Source of the DNA: Thinopyrum elongatum
Taxonomy: Eukaryota; Streptophyta; Magnoliopsida; Poales; Poaceae
Length of the DNA stretch: 64,000 nt
Direction: 5' to 3'
Assembly: GCA_011799875.1 (NCBI GenBank)
Contig: CM022297.1
Span: 363,882,921-363,946,920 of the forward strand
Positions 12,327 through 26,400 of the stretch are shown piece by piece. Position 1 is the stretch's first letter. The number at the start of each line of letters is the position of its first letter. The notes below the pieces were generated by a model. It was not told the DNA's origin. It saw nothing but the letters and a program-made list of their open reading frames with translations, and did not search any database. Made by a program: the position numbers and the translations under genes.

Positions 12327-15031
12327 GTAGCAAACACGCCAGGTCTTGCGGTGGGCCCTCCTACGCTTTAGGAAGCGTGTTGGCAGGCGCCAGCACCTGA
12401 CACGCGGCTCCGTAGTGTGACCCCCCTCACGGAGGGGGTAAACAGCCACGTCGGGCCGACACGGAGGGAATCTTGGGGTGGGTTGGGGCCGGGACTATGT
12501 TCGGGGGTGTAGCTATGGGCTGGGATATGACAACCCGGTGAAAAGGTCCACCGGTCAAACCCCGTCCGGGGAAAGTCAAAGGGCTAGATCTGGCGGTCGT
12601 CTGTGTCAGGGTTAGACGGGACGGGGTACCTGGGGGTAGCAAACAAGCCAGGTCTTGCGGTGGGCCCTCCTACGCTTGTGGAAGTGTGGTGGCAGGCGCA
12701 AGCACCCGACACGCGGCTCCGTAGTGTGACCCCCCTCACGGACGTCGCTGTCGCCGTCGCACGGAGGGAGGAAATGGCCACGTCGGGCCGACACGGAGGG
12801 AATCTTAGGGTGGGTTGGGGCCAGGACCATGTTCGGGGGTGTAGCTATGGGCTGGGCTATGACAACCCGGTGAAAAGTTCCAACGGTCAAACCCCGTCCG
12901 GCGAAAGTCAAAGGAGTAGATCCGGCGGTCGTCTATGTCAGGGTTAGACGGGACGGGGTACCTGGGGGGGTAGCAAACACACCAGGTCTTGCGGTGGGCC
13001 CTCCTACGCATGTGGAAGTGTGGTGGTATGCGCAAGCACCCGACACACAGCTCCGTAGTGTGACCCCCCTCACGGACGTCGCTGCCGCCGTCACACGGAG
13101 GGGGGAAACGGCCACGTCGGGCCGACACGGAGGGAATCTTGGGGTGGGTTGGGGCCGGGACCGTGTTCGGGCGTGTAGCTATGGGCTGGGGTATGACAAC
13201 CAGGTGAAAAGGTCCACCGGTCAAACCCTGTCCGGCGAAAGTCAAAGGGCTAGATCCGACGGTCGTCTGTATCAGGGTTAGACGGGACGGGGTACCTGGG
13301 GGGTAGCAAACACGCCAGGTCTTGCGGTGGGCCCTCCTACGCATGTGGAAGCATGGTGGCAGGCGCAAGCACCCGACACACGGCTCCGTAGTGTGACCCC
13401 CCTCACGGACGTCGCTGCCGCTGTCGCACGGAGGGGGGAAACGGCCACGTCGGGCCGACATGGAGGGAATCTTGGGGTGGGTTGGGGCTGGGACCGTGTT
13501 CGGGGGTGTAGCTATGGGCTGGACAACCCGGTGAAAAGGTCCACCGATCAAACCCCATCCGGCGAAAGTCAAAGGGCTAGATCCGGCGATCGTCTATGTC
13601 AGGGTTAGACGGGACGGTGTACCTGGGGCTAGCTATGACACACGTGTTGCCCTGGGCCCTCCTATGCGTGTGGAAGCGCGGTGGTAGGCGCAACCACCCG
13701 ACACGCGGCTCCGTAGTATGACCCCCCTCACGGACATCACTGCCGCCGTCGCACGGAGGGGGGAAACGGCCACGTCGGGCTGACACGGAGGGAAACTTGG
13801 GGTGGGTTGGGGCCGGGACCGTGTTCGGGGGTGTAGCTATGGGCTGGGCTATGACAACCCGGTGAAAAGGTCCACCAGTCAAACCCCGTTCGGAGAAAGT
13901 CAAAGGGCTAGATCCGGCGGTCGTCTGTGTCAGGGTTAGACGGGACAGGGTACCTGGGGGGGTAGCAAACATGCCAGGTCTTGCGGTGGGCCCTCCTACA
14001 CGTGTGGAAGCGTCGTGGCAGGCGCAAGCACCCGACACGCGGCTCCGTAGTGTGACCCCCCTCACGGATGTCATTGCCGCCGTCACACGGAGGGGGGAAA
14101 CGGCCACGTCGAGCCGACACGGAGGGAATCTTGGGGTGGGTTGGGGCCGGGACCGTGTTCGGGGGTGTAGCTATGGGCTGGTCTATGACAACCCGATGAA
14201 AAGGTCCACCGGTCAAACCCCGTCCGGCTAACGTCAAAGGGCTAGATCCGGCGGTCGTCTATGTCAGGGTTAGACGGGATGGGGTACCTTGGGGGGGGGG
14301 GTAGCAAACATGCCAGGTCTTGCGGTGAGCCCTCCTACACATGTGGAAGCGTGGTGGCAGGCGCAAGCACCCGACACACGGCTCCGTAGTGTGACCCCCC
14401 CTCACGGACGTCGTTGCCGCCGTCGCACGGAGGGGGGAGATGGTCACATCGAGCCGACACGGAGGGAATCTTGGGGTGGGTTCAGGCCGGGACCGTGTTC
14501 GGGGGTGTAGCTATGGGCTCGGCTATGACAACCCGGTGAAAAGGTCCACCGGTCAAACCCCATCCGGCGAAAGTCAAAGGGCTAGATTCGGCTGTCGTCT
14601 ATGTCAAGGTTAGACGGGACGGGGTACCTGGGGGGGTAGCTATGTCGCCAGGTGTTGCCCTGGGCCCTCCTAAGCGTGTGGAAGCGTGGTGGCACGCGTA
14701 AGCACCCGAGACGCGGCTCCGTAGTGTGACCCCCCTCACGGACGTCGTTGCCGCCATCGCACGGAGGGGGGAAACGACCACGTCGGGCAGACACGGAGGG
14801 AATCTTGGGGTGGGTTGGGGCCGGGACCGTGTTCGGGGGTGTAGCTATGGGCTGGGCTATGACAACCCGGTGAAAAGCTCTACCGGTCAAACCCCGTCCG
14901 GCGAAAGTCAAAGGACTAGATCCGGTGGCCGTCTGTGTCAGGCTTAGACGGGACGGTTTACCTGGGGGGGTAGCTCTGCCGCCAGGTGTTGCCCTGGGCC
15001 CTCCTACGCATGTGGAAGCGTGGTGGCAGGC
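12327..15031 (+). repeat. tandem array, segment II (~8 copies)
   Basis: Same unit and orientation as segment I. Most copies carry the 'caaacacgccaggtcttgcgg' block; copies near 13630, 14640 and 14975 carry the 'ctatg..gccaggtgttgccc' type. The segment stops at 15031 in the middle of GTGGTGGCAGGC, where the LARD-type element is inserted, and resumes in register at 26806. Confidence 0.92.
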
Positions 15032-15753
15032 TGTAACGACCCGAGACCGACACTCCAGATGCCTTCCATGTATTTGCGTTTTGTAGTGTGAATTGTTTGT
15101 TTGTTGCATTGCATCATGTCATCATGCCATTAATTTTTGCAACCGTTTTAAAACTCAAATAAATTGCATGGATCTTTGATCCATTTAAATTGTGGGAATT
15201 CACATGGTGATTTCTCATTATAACATATCCTCTCGATATTTAGGGAGCTATAATAAATATTTCATTAGTTTGGAATTAACCGCAACCCACTTGCAATTTA
15301 ATTCTCATGCCTTTTTGCTTTAAGTTTGTTCTCCAAACTTTCTCCATAATTCTTTCTCCATTTATCGAGGCTCCTCCAAAATTCTCAACATTTTTGGACC
15401 TACCGAATACCCACTTCTTTCTCACACTCATTTGAATTAAATTCAAATGAGGTTGAATTCAACTTCACGCCCATGCTCACTTTCTATTTTTCTTGGATCA
15501 AGCTCATTTTTATGAGTCCGGGAAAATTATCCGCATGCTCAAATTCTTTCCCTAACCCCCTCTTCCTTTTTCTTCTCTCTAATGCTTTTTTGTTAGAGGA
15601 AATAAGAGGGAGAGAGAAGAGAGTTCAGCCCAGCTGGGCCTCCCAGCAGCCCAGCAGGCCATTTAGGCCCATCTGCAAGGCCCAGCCACCCTCTCCTCTT
15701 AACCCTAGACAGAAGGGAGAGCCCTGCTCGATCCCCTCCTCCCTCGATGTGCC

Positions 15754-15789
<36 letters not shown>

Positions 15790-18700
15790 AGCACCGCGCA
15801 CTCGTCCCGTTCCCCTCTGCCTCCTCCTCGTCGTCGGAGTCGAGCCGCCGGACCAGCAGGAGGCCGCCGCCACCATGAACGCCCGCAGGAGCGCCAACGC
15901 CACCAGGCCGCCGTCCCGCGCCCAAGCTCCTCTGCCCCTGAGCTCTGTTCGCGCTGCCGTTTTCCCGGACCCGGTGCTGGCCGACCAAGATCCACCCGTC
16001 TTCGCCGTTCCCGGCGCTGTCGGAGCCACGCTTCAAGTCCCCGCCGTCAAGCTCCACGCCGCCACCCTTGCTTTGCTTCGAGCCCTCCTCTGCGTCGCTC
16101 GCTCAGGCTGCCAGCAGCCTTAGCATGCCAAGGCCCGGCCGTGCTGCTTCCTCGATGGCCCAGCTGCCCGTCCTCGCCAGCGCGCCCAACCTCTTCACCG
16201 CATCGCTTCCCTGCTTCTATGAGCACTCGAGGACGACGACCAGAGCCATGTCCCGCTTCGCCCGTTGACCGCATCTTCCTCGTCCACATGGGTCACAGCC
16301 AGTACCACGAGCACCACGTTTCTTCGCTGCCTTCGTGCACCTCCGGCTGCTTCCCGCTGCACCATCGGCCTGTTGACTCCCTCACGGTTCGCCAAGACCA
16401 CCTCAAGTTCGACTACAGAACGAGTGCATACCACTACGACCCATGTACGACTACGCGGACTCGCCAAGTACCACGACGCCCGGAGCCCTGGATACGTCAA
16501 GGTCGACTCCATCGCCGAGAACGACTACGTGACGATCCTGGATATGGAACTGCAAAACGCCAAGTACCCCTTCGAGTTGACGAGACTGGCAAGTTCGAAG
16601 ACCCCAAGTACCACGACAACCTCGAAGGGATTCGAATCCGTCAAGTTCCTCTTCGAAACGTGAACCACTACTTCCCTCAACGAACTCGTTCCGCCCCAAA
16701 AATGCACGCTTCGAAGGTATAACCCCAAGACGACGCCCGCGAACGAATGCATGTGTGTTGTATGAGATGCTTGTGTTTGCACCATGTCCGAGTTGTCATT
16801 GCATGTTCCTCCTCGTTTGCCATGCCGTCGACCCGTGGGAACCCGGTAACCGGGATCACCCCACCTTCTTTTGCATGTTCCGTATATCCACACTTTCTTT
16901 TGCACCGACATCTCGATGAGTTGTCAGGTCATCGGAATGTTGCCGTGGCACCATTTCCGTTGTCGTTGCCGTGGCACCCCTTTCGTTCCGCCATGGTGAC
17001 CAAATGCTTCATAACATGCTCATGTCAACATTTTCATAAAATTGCATAAAAACTTGTATATGTCATCCGCATCATGATAACAACATTTAAAATGTTTAAA
17101 ATTGTTGTTTGCATTAAATTGCTAAATGACATGTGGGGATTTACCGGAATTGTTGTTTGTTGTTTCCAGCCTCATTTAAATTGCCTAGATAGGTAGATTA
17201 ATTATGCTTCACCTCTTGCCATGTTAACCAACATTTAATATTGACGGGTACATAACCGAGAGTGAACTAAATACTTGAATGTGGTGTTTCGTCAATATGC
17301 AACTCGTTGCATATTGAGCTCCACTTAATTTGTAGTATTGTTTGTTGAACTTTGCCATGCCATGCCTCATTAAACCGAACATGCATCATACTTGATTGTG
17401 CATCATGCCATGTTTATGCTTGTTTGTTTACCGTGTTGTTTGCTTCTTTCCGGTTGTGCTTCTTCTCGATAGTTCCGATAACGTTGCGATTGTGAGGATT
17501 CGTTCGACTATGTTGGTTCGTCTACTTCATGGATTCGGTCTTCTTCCTAGCAGGATTTCAGGCAAGATGACCGTCACCTTGGATCTCACTACTATCTTTG
17601 CTATGCTAGTTGTCTCGATGCTATCGCTATGTCGCGCTACCTACCACTTGTTTATCAAGCCTCCCAATTGCCATGAAACAACCTCTAACCTTTTCACCCT
17701 CCCAGCAAACCGTTGTTTGGCTATGTTACCGCTTTGCTCAGCCCCTCTTATAGCGTTGCTAGTTGCAGGTGTAGTTGCAGGTTGTTCCATGTTGGAACAT
17801 GGATATCATGGGATATCACATTATCTCTTATTTAATTAATGCATCTATATACTTGGTAAAGGGTGGAAGGCTCGGACTTTTGCCTAGTGTTTTGTTCCAC
17901 TCTTGCCGCCCTAGTTTCCGTCATACCAGTGTTATGTTCCTTGATTTTGCGTTCCTAACACGGTCGGGGTTTATGGGACCCCTTGACAGTTCGCTTTGAA
18001 TAAAACTCTTCTAGCAAGGCCCAACATTGGTTTTACCATTTGCTTAATAATAACTAAAACTTGCATAGGGACCAGCTAGCACCCGAGGACTCTTAATTAA
18101 CAACCCGGGCCAGTGCTCCTCATGAGTGTTGGCCCAAACCGGGCGATGTCCAGCGCCCCCTGGGCAACCAGGGTCTCAGCCAACCCGACGTCTGGCCCAT
18201 CCGGTGTGCCCTGAGAACGAGATACGTGCGGCTCCTATCGGGATTTGTCAGCACATCGGGCGGTCTTGCTGATTTTGTTTTACCATTGTCGAAATGTCTT
18301 GTGAACCGGGATTCCGAGCTTGATCGGGTTGTTCCGGGAGGAGGATTTTCCTCCGTTGATCACGAGAGTTTGTGATGGACTAAGTTGAGACACCCCTGCA
18401 GGGTTTAAACTTTCGAAAACCGTGCCCACGGTTATGTGGCAGATGGGAATTTTTAATATCCGGTTGTAGAGAACTTGACACCAGATCCGAATTAAAATAC
18501 ACCAACCGCGTGCGTAACTGTGACCGTCTCTTTTCGAGTGAGTTCGGGAAGAGAAGACGGTGGGGTTATGTTTGAACGTAAGTAGTTCAGGATCACTTCT
18601 TGATCATTACTAGTTTGCGACCGTTTGCGTAGCTTCTCACCTTACTCTTGTATTCGTAAGTTAGACACCATACGATGCTTAGTGCTGCTGCAACCTCACC

Positions 18701-19181
18701 ACTTATCCATTCCATACCCATTAAGCTTTGCTAGTCTTGATACCCATGGTAATGGGATTGCTGAGTCCTCGTGGCTCACAGTTTACTACAACAACAGGTG
18801 CAAGTACAGGTAAAGCGACGCTTTGACATGAGAGCGATGCTTGCTTGTTTTGGAGTTCTTCTTCTGCTTCTTCTTCCTCGATCAAGGGATAGGTTCCGGG
18901 TCAGGAGCCTGGGATTAGCAGGGTGGATGTCATTCTTCTTTTTTGTTTGATTTCATCCTTAGTCGGATCCTGCTTTTTTGTATGATGATTGCTATGTATT
19001 GATGTATTGATGTATCCCTGTTGTAGCTTGTGGCGAGTGTAAGCCTTTATCTTGTATTCTCATCTATTCAGTACATGGTATGTTGTAATGATATCCACAT
19101 TGCTATGCGCTCGAAATACGGTTGTGTCCCAATCATGAGTTCATCACGTGATTGGGATAGAATCACATCTTGGGCGCTACA
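15032..19181 (+). repeat. 5' LTR of the LARD-type element
   Basis: The 4150-bp LTR begins TGTAACGACCCGAGACC and ends TGGGCGCTACA. It has an AT-rich start, a GC-rich middle (about 15600-16720) with a (GA)16 run, and an AT-rich 3' part. Open frames occur in the GC-rich part on both strands, but none shows a recognisable domain. Compared by eye with the 3' LTR, positions 15032-17680 carry about six substitutions plus a microsatellite length change, while 17681-19181 carry about sixty. Confidence 0.93.
15757..15788. repeat. (AG)16 microsatellite in the 5' LTR
   Basis: 32 nt of AG repeats; the matching run in the 3' LTR is 44 nt. Confidence 0.95.
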
Positions 19182-19184
19182 AGT

Positions 19185-19197
19185 TGGTATCAGAGCC
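19185..19197 (+). other. primer-binding site (initiator tRNA-Met type)
   Basis: TGGTATCAGAGCC lies 3 nt after the 5' LTR and is complementary to the 3' end of plant initiator tRNA-Met, the usual primer of many plant LTR elements. Confidence 0.88.
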
Positions 19198-22100
19198 TTA
19201 CCAACCGCAGGAGCCCCCTTGTTTGATCGAACCGCTGCCGTTGTTGAGTGTAGGAAAAAAACTATTTTTGGAGTCTAGTTATATCGGAGAGTAGGAATTC
19301 TTTTTACTCCTCATCCCCTTCGTCGCTCTGGTGAGGAATCGTGACGTAGGTGTTTTCCCACTCTTCTATCCTTTTTCACTCAAAAAATTTTAGGATCACG
19401 CGGGTATTGTTGGAATCGCTGCGATATCGGTGTGACAGGAATTCTGTCTTGGTGCCTCCTGTCTGACTTGACTTCTTCCGGGGAGTTGATCTCCAAGGGG
19501 TTCTTGTCACATTCGCGATCGTTTCAGTTCCAGAATACCAGAGGACGCCGACATCGAAGACGCTTCTATACTCTTTGTGGTGAGAGTAGTTTGGCGCCAC
19601 CCAGTACTGGGGAGAGCGATTAGATGTATTTCCACAGCTAGTATATCGGATGTTTTTCGAAGGTCTGAGGTACACGATTTCCAAGGTTTTCTTGGTTATG
19701 TGTTGACGGATGGATACAGTTGGAGTGTAGGGTTTGTTAGTTGTGTGAGATATTTGTGCCTCCCTGTATCCCCAACACCAGATTGCATAACCAGAAAGTT
19801 TTGGGAGTTCATAGGTGGGAATTCAAGTAGTTACCTAGGACATCTTTCCGACAGATGCATGATATGAGATTGGGGTTCGACGTCTAGTGGTCCGCCTGTC
19901 CACGGTTGGTTTTATAGTGGTCTCGTTGTGTCTTAAAGAGTCCTTGGCTATGCTGACTCGGGGATGCTTCGTATGTCATGTGCACTGCCTTGTACATGAT
20001 GGTGCTGTACGATCGAGCCCGTGTGGGCCCCACCACGAAAATTTCGGACGAAATCTCTATCATATGTTTGTTTCTGGCTTATTCTACAAGCCAAATCCTT
20101 TGTTTTGTTTTGAGTAGTGGTATTCGAGTTGCTTCGAAGTCAAGTGGTGATTCCATACCTGTTCCTAAGCGGTGTTCTCATATTTCTATGGGAGTACTAA
20201 TCCTTCTTGATCATCGAGATTGTCATGTCAATCCTTTTCAACCTGTGCACTTCTCTTCAAGTTATTCCATACGGGCGCCGTTGAGAAGCCTGAGGATTCG
20301 CCCGCTCCATCCGTCCCAAGTTGCATTTGTTTTCCCACCATCCCACCCTTTTCCTTCAAGAACTCAGATATCGTAATCAAGTATCCATTTTATTGATGTG
20401 AAGTCTCTTCATTCTTTTCCTTCTATGTTCTTATCCGGTGATTCCTCGGGAAGATGCACAAGAGCTTCAAGTTCTTCATTCTTTCATTCTTCGTCCTCTT
20501 TTCTTCTCCGGTGGACTAAATGCAAGCTTTCGATGTTGATCATATCCATTTCATCCTTTCATATGCTTTCTCAATCCGTTCAAGTCATTTCGAGGTTGTT
20601 ATCTCATTCATGCCATTTAATTCAACCGGTGCAATCTCTCTTTAAAAATCGTTCAACGGTGTTTTCTTTTGAGTGGGCCCATAACCCACAGGTCTTTTCC
20701 CAGGATCTTGCCTGACTCTTCTAATTTTTCCGGAGTTATTTGCAAATTCTTTTCAAAGTGTGACGTAAGAATGGATTCCATCAGTCATATGCCTTCTCCA
20801 AGATCGCTTTCAAATTCTTTTCATCGTTGGTTAAACCTTTGTATTCTTCATTCTTCCGGAGTATCTCAAAATTCTTCATGGTGGTTCTTGTCGTCCTTCT
20901 CAGCATGTGAAGGCCAAAGAAGAATTTCTCCTAAATCTTGGTCCGTTCTCTTGAAGATTCATGGTTCTAACTTCATGTCATCCTCTCAAATCATTTTTGA
21001 TCGCGAGAAATTCTTTTCATTCCTCATCCGAAGCATTTCATGAGTTCTTTCCATTTGGATTCTCCGAAGGCCATCATTTCAGAAGATTATTCGTTCTCAA
21101 CATTCAGCTCTCATTCCCCAATTCTACCGGTGCATCGTTCAAATATCCTCTAACCAGTTCATGATCTCTTCGTTCTCTCGTATCTGAATTCCCTCAAGTA
21201 TCTTCGTTCGTTTTCTAAATTCTTATGGTGGTTCATTCAACATTCCTATTCCTTTATTATCGTATCATTTCATTCGTTCTTTCCAATCCTACCGATGGTT
21301 TGTTGAAGACCATCCCAAGTTTGCGCTATATCTCTCCTCAATCCATTTCAATGAGAATGAGTAGTATGCCAAATCCATTGTGGGTCATCAATTTAATTGA
21401 TGAAGGATAAGCATAACGTAATTCTTATTCTTGTTTCATCGAGTAAATTCAATTCCTTATTCCGGAGGTTCATCAAAATTCTCGGTTTCAATTGTTTCAT
21501 CTTTCTTTTTCCGGAGTTCCAAGTTTTCTCGATTATATCATCGCGAAGCTCCATCCAATCATTGCAAGGCTTCAATCTTATTCTTTTCAACCTTCATTTC
21601 TTTCTAGCATCATTTTGTACCGGAGTTCTTCACGAAGGCTCAACATGGTGGTTCATCAAGGATTTCTTTCATTCTCGAAGTGTTTGTCAAGATTCTTGTT
21701 GGAGGAGCTCAAGCATTCTTCATCTTACATTCCGAAATGCAGTTCTTTCTATCTTATCTTTTGAGGTGGTGTTATGTCATTATTGATAATTTCCCTTCGT
21801 GTTTCATGATTCACATGTTGTCAAGAATGAGGTATTTTAAATCCATCAATCGCTTCGTTGGAGTTATCTTGGTAATGATTTCACCTAAAGCCTTCCCTAA
21901 GGAATGTTGCTAATTGTGGTGCTAAACAATGATCCAAGTTATCTCTTTATCATCTTGGTGGAAGAAGTTTTTCATCTCTTTGGTGCTCTCACTCAAATCA
22001 ATGGTTTCCGTTAGTGGCCGTTTGTCACCTCATAATGTTGAGATGTTTCCATAAGCCCACTACAAGCTTATTCTTTTCGTTGTTGGTTTTCCAACAACTC

Positions 22101-22635
22101 CGTTCTAACCTTCTTGGAAGGATGCTTTCCAAATTCAATTGTGGTAGAAGTTATCATTTCCTTCTTCGTTCTCTTATTCCGACGATCTAGCTTCTATTCG
22201 TTCGTTCCGGAGGCATTGTGATGTTGCTCTCTTCGACCAATCATCTCGTTTTCTCAAGATCATGTTCTTTTCCTCTTTTTTCTGTTCAACAGGAGTGTTG
22301 TGTCCTCTATCCAAGTTCCTTTTATCTTATCAAGTCTTGCCCCTCTTTTCAGTCGGAGTGCTGCCGAATTCTTCTTTCCTTGCTTCTCTTCAACCAAAGT
22401 GGGTTCAAAGTCTATATTGTTCCTTGAGCTCTTGGTTCTTGTCGTATTCCTTGTTCCCCTTTGCTAACGGAGTGTTTGCAATCTTGTTCATCTCCATTGT
22501 ATTCTTTCTTTCAATTTGTTCAACCTCTCAAGGCTCGTGGTTTCACTCGTTTGTCAAAGAAGCAACTTTGTTTTACCTCTTCCTCTTCCGCTTCTCTCCG
22601 GTGCCATCCTTAGATCTCGGGGCGAGATCTCTTGT

Positions 22636-22649
22636 AAGTGGAGGACAGT
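22636..22649 (+). other. polypurine tract of the LARD-type element
   Basis: AAGTGGAGGACAGT directly precedes the TGTAACGACC start of the 3' LTR. Confidence 0.7.
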
Positions 22650-23371
22650 TGTAACGACCCGAGACCGACGCTCCAGATGCCTTCCATGTATTTGCGTTTT
22701 GCAGTGTGAATTGTTTGTTTGTTGCATTGCATCATGTCATCATGCCATTAATTTTTGCAACCGTTTTAAAACTCAAATAAATTGCATGGATCTTTGATCC
22801 ATTTAAATTGTGGGAATTCACATGGTGATTTCTCATTATAACATATCCTCTCGATATTTAGGGAGCTATAATAAATATTTCATTAGTTTGGAATTAACCG
22901 CAACCCACTTGCAATTTAATTCTCATGCCTTTTTGCTTTAAGTTTGTTCTCCAAACTTTCTCCATAATTCTTTCTCCATTTATCGAGGCTCCTCCAAAAT
23001 TCTCAACATTTTTGGACCTACCGAATACCCACTTCTTTCTCACACTCATTTGAATTAAATTCAAATGAGGTTGAATTCAACTTCACGCCCATGCTCACTT
23101 TCTATTTTTCTTGGATCAAGCTCATTTTTATGAGTCCGGGAAAATTATCCGCATGCTCAAATTCTTTCCCTAACCCCCTCTTCCTTTTTCTTCTCTCTAA
23201 TGCTTTTTTGTTAGAGGAAATAAGAGGGAGAGAGAAGAGAGTTCAGCCCAGCTGGGCCTCCCAGCAGCCCAGCAGGCCATTTAGGCCCATCTGCAAGGCC
23301 CAGCCACCCTCTCCTCTTAACCCTAGACAGAAGGGAGAGCCCTGCTCGATCCCCTCCTCCCTCGATGTGCC

Positions 23372-23419
<48 letters not shown>

Positions 23420-26400
23420 AGCACCGCGCACTCGTCCCGTTCCCCTCTGCCTCCTCCTCGTCGTCGGAGTCGAGCCGCCGGACCAGCAGGAGGCCGCCGC
23501 CACCATGAACGCCCGCAGGAGCGCCAACGCCACCAGGCCGCCGTCCCGCGCCCAAGCTCCTCTGCCCCTGAGCTCTGTTCGCGCTGCCGTTTTCCCGGAC
23601 CCGGTGCTGGCCGACCAAGATCCACCCGTCTTCGCCGTTCCCGGCGCTGTCGGAGCCACGCTTCAAGTCCCCGCCGTCAAGCTCCACGCCGCCACCCTTG
23701 CTTTGCTTCGAGCCCTCCTCTGCGTCGCTCGCTCAGGCTGCCAGCAGCCTTAGCATGCCAAGGCCCGGCCGTGCTGCTTCCTCGATGGCCCAGCTGCCCG
23801 TCCTCGCCAGCGCGCCCAACCTCTTCACCGCATCGCTTCCCTGCTTCTATGAGCACTCGAGGACGACGACCAGAGCCATGTCCCGCTTCGCCCGTTGACC
23901 GCATCTTCCTCGTCCACATGGGTCACAGCCAGTACCACGAGCACCACGTTTCTTCGCTGCCTTCGTGCACCTCCGGCTGCTTCCCGCTGCACCATCGGCC
24001 TGTTGACTCCCTCACGGTTCGCCAAGACCACCTCAAGTTCGACTACAGAACGAGTGCATACCACTACGACCCATGTACGACTACGCGGACTCGCCAAGTA
24101 CCACGACGCCCGGAGCCCTGGATACGTCAAGGTCGACTCCATCGCCGAGAACGACTACGTGACGATCCTGGATATGGAACTGCAAAACGCCAAGTACCCC
24201 TTCGAGTTGACGAGACTGGCAAGTTCGAAGACCCCAAGTACCACGACAACCCTGAAGGGATTCGAATCCGTCAAGTTCCTCTTCGAAACGTGAACCACTA
24301 CTTCCCTCAACGAACTCGTTCCGCCCCAAAAATGCACGCTTCGAAGGTATAACCCCAAGACGACGCCCGCGAACGAATGCATGTGTGTTGTATGAGATGC
24401 TTGTGTTTGCACCATGTCCGAGTTGTCATTGCATGTTCCTCCTCGTTTGCCATGCCGTCGACCCGTGGGAACCCGGTAACCGGGATCACCCCACCTTCTT
24501 TTGCATGTTCCGTATATCCACACTTTCTTTTGCACCGACATCTCGATGAGTTGTCAGATCATCGGAATGTTGCCGTGGCACCATTTCCGTTGTCGTTGCC
24601 GTGGCACCCCTTTCGTTCCGCCATGGTGACCAAATGCTTCATAACATGCTCATGTCAACATTTTCATAAAATTGCATAAAAACTTGTATATGTCATCCGC
24701 ATCATGATAACAACATTTAAAATGTTTAAAATTGTTTTTTGCATTAAATTGCTAAATGACATGTGGGGATTTACCGGAATTGTTGTTTGTTGTTTCCAGC
24801 CTCATTTAAATTGCCTAGATAGGTAGATTAATTATGCTTCACCTCTTGCCATGTTAACCAACATTTAATATTGACGGGTACATAACCGAGAGTGAACTAA
24901 ATACTTGAATGTGGTGTTTCGTCAATATGCAACTCGTTGCATATTGAGCTCCACTTAATTTGTAGTATTGTTTGTTGAACTTTGCCATGCCATGCCTCAT
25001 TAAACCGAACATGCATCATACTTGATTGTGCATCATGCCATGTTTATGCTTGTTTGTTTACCGTGTTGTTTGCTTCTTTCCGGTTGTGCTTCTTCTCGAT
25101 AGTTCCGATAACGTTGCGATTGTGAGGATTCGTTCGACTATGTTGGTTCGTCTACTTCATGGATTCGGTCTTCTTCCTAGCAGGATTTCAGGCAAGATGA
25201 CCGTCACCTTGGATCTCACTACTATCTTTGCTATGCTAGTTGTCTCGATGCTATCGCTATGTCGCGCTACCTACCACTTGTTTATCAAGCCTCCCAATTG
25301 CCATAAAACAACCTCTAATCTTTTCACCCTCCCAGCAAACCGTTGTTTGGCTATGTTACCGCTTTGCTCAGCCCCTCTTATAGCGTTGCTAGTTGCAGGT
25401 GCAATTGCAGGTTGTTCCATGTTGGAACATGGATATCATGGGATATCACAATATCTCTTATTTAATTAATGCACCTATATACTTGGTAAAGGGTGGAAGG
25501 CTCGACCTTTTGCCTGGTGTTTTGTTCCACTCTTGCCGCCCTAGTTTCCGTCATACCGGTGTTATGTTCCTTGATTTTGCATTCCTAACACGGTCGGGGT
25601 TTATGGGCCCCCCTTGACAGTTCGCTTTGAATAAAACTCTTCCAGCAAGGCCCAACATTGGTTTTACCATTTACTTAATAACAACTAAAACTTGCATAGG
25701 GAACGGCTAGCACCCAAGGACTCTTAATTAACAACCCGGGCCAGTGCTCCTCATGAGTGTTGGTCCAAACCGGGCGATGTCCGGCGCCCCCTGGGCAACC
25801 AGGGTCTCAGCCAACCCGACGTCTGGCCCATCCGGTGTGCCCTGAGAATGAGATACGTGCGGCTCCTATCGGGATTTGTCGGCACATCGGGCGGTCTTGC
25901 TGGTTTTGTTTTATCATTGTCGAAATGTCTTGTGAACCGGGATTCCGAGCTTGATCGGGTTGTTCCGGGAGGAGGATTTTCCTTCGTTGATCGTGAGAGT
26001 TTGTGATGGACTAAGTTGGGACACCCCTGCAGGGTTTAAACTTTCGAAAGCCGTTCCTGCGGTTATGTGGCAGATGGGAATTTTTAATATCCGGTTGTAG
26101 AGAACTTGACACCAGATCCGAATTAAAATACACCAACCGTGTGCGTAACCATGACCGTCTCTTTTCGAGTGAGTTCGGAACGAGAACACGGTGGGGTTAT
26201 GTTTGAACGTAAGTAGTTCAGGATCACTTCTTGATCATTACTAGTTTCCGACTGTTTGCGTAGCTTCTCACCTTACTCTTGTATTCGTAAGTTAGCCACC
26301 ATACGATGCTTAGTGTTGCTGCAACCTCACCACTTATCCATTCCTTACCCATTAAGCTTTGCTAGTCTTGATACCCATGGTAATGGGATTGCTTTGTCCT

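Larger units (their letters stand above)
19182..22649 (+). other. internal domain of the LARD-type element, non-coding
   Basis: The 3468-bp domain shows no gag, protease, reverse transcriptase or integrase motif on either strand. After the PBS and about 1 kb of mixed sequence, it becomes strongly pyrimidine-rich on the plus strand (TTC, CTT, ATTC words). Short motifs such as TTCCGGAGTT and CCGGTG recur about every 60-150 bp from 20430 to 22600. The length fits the conserved internal domain of about 3.5 kb reported for LARDs, which is thought to act through RNA structure and packaging. Confidence 0.8.

Noticed and set aside
15473..16722. Open frames of 130-216 codons in the GC-rich part of the LARD LTR (and their copies at 23091-24352)
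   Set aside because: They contain an (AG)n run read as Arg-Glu repeats, occur on both strands, show no domain, and lie in an LTR. Identity between the two copies reflects LTR duplication, not coding selection.
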